Shown here: in pieces, positions 46,896 to 47,018 of the stretch | How the letters are laid out: each line of letters opens with the position of its first letter | How positions within the stretch are numbered: the stretch's first letter is position 1 | Source of the DNA: DAIDAN01 sp049303335 | Lineage (GTDB): Archaea; Aenigmatarchaeota; Aenigmatarchaeia; Aenigmatarchaeales; DAIDAN01 | Direction: 5' to 3' | Length of the DNA: 47,018 nucleotides | Assembly: GCA_049303335.1 (NCBI GenBank) | Contig: JBAQNA010000030.1 | Location: 1-47,018 of the forward strand | The notes under the pieces: generated by a model | What the model was told of the DNA's origin: nothing | The model's input: the letters and a program-made list of their open reading frames with translations, nothing else | The model's database searches: none | Program-made: the position numbers and the translations under genes

Positions 46896-47018
46896 TCAGT
46901 AGAATTCCTCAGTCAAAAGCAAAATAAATGATGCAATCCTGCTGAAGTTGTAAGCCAAAACACGAAACATCAATTCATTCTTCTGCGTTGCAAATGTTCT
47001 GCCGTTGACGGCAGAACC
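46896..47018 (-). mobile_element. C-terminal end of a DDE-type transposase (partial)
   Basis: On the minus strand a frame enters from the right edge and ends at TGA 46898-46896. The 40 residues, including NGRTFATQKNELMFRVLAYNFSR, match the tail of DDE transposases of the IS5/IS1182 kind (NELxxKVLAYN). The element's left end should lie within about 46740-46895, where I see no clear inverted repeat. No further gene is visible in that stretch. Confidence 0.6.

Noticed and set aside
1..47018. CRISPR arrays, rRNA genes and replication-origin repeats.
   Set aside because: No regularly spaced direct repeats, no rRNA sequence and no cluster of origin-type boxes were seen on reading through.

Overview
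The window is a chromosomal segment of an archaeon, probably a DPANN-type lineage. The evidence is archaeal/eukaryote-type ribosomal proteins (S4, S11, L18e, L13, L32e, L19e, L18, S5, L30, L15), RNA polymerase subunit D with a ferredoxin-like insert, TATA boxes about 25 bp before starts, GGTGAT-type ribosome binding sites, bulge-helix-bulge (BHB) tRNA introns, archease/RtcB, HerA, and TadC/pilin-like surface genes. I cannot assign a phylum from the sequence alone.

Layout. 0-2.4 kb: tail of S13, then S4, S11, RpoD. 2.4-5.2 kb (minus): an unknown gene and a large beta-propeller lipoprotein. 5.34-5.69 kb (minus): a tRNA-Leu(UAA) gene that I resolve into six exons and five BHB introns. 5.9-12.6 kb: L18e-L13 joined to L32e-L19e-L18-S5-L30-L15, with a small AT-rich unknown gene in most of the gaps between ribosomal genes. 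12.7-13.0 kb: tRNA-Tyr(GUA) with three introns. 13-15.6 kb: MtrA-like protein, cyclophilin, archease. 15.6-18.2 kb (minus): an AT-rich GHKL ATPase and a frameshifted LAGLIDADG endonuclease. 18.3-19.8 kb: the RNA-splicing ligase gene rtcB, interrupted by a 33-nt BHB-like intron with an in-frame stop. 19.9-25.8 kb: phosphoesterase, HerA ATPase, several unknown small genes, an M50 protease and TraB. 25.9-36.8 kb: a divergent island of about fifteen single-span, pilin-like or secreted Cys-rich proteins ending in a large metalloprotease. 36.9-38.1 kb: AbiE toxin-antitoxin. 38.3-41.2 kb: TadC-like pilus assembly protein and SpoIIM. 41.4-43.8 kb: two DUF3494 (ice-binding-like) surface proteins. 44.3-46.7 kb: small membrane proteins and a second M50 protease. 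The right edge cuts into a transposase.

The most remarkable theme is RNA splicing. One tRNA carries five introns, another three. The largest intron of each shares terminal sequence and a three-way-junction architecture although they sit at different tRNA positions. The ligase that joins BHB-cut exons (RtcB) appears to depend on the same splicing for its own mRNA, with its activator archease encoded 2.7 kb away. A homing-endonuclease-like gene and large imperfect hairpins flank rtcB. All splice-site assignments are hand-folded from sequence and are predictions.
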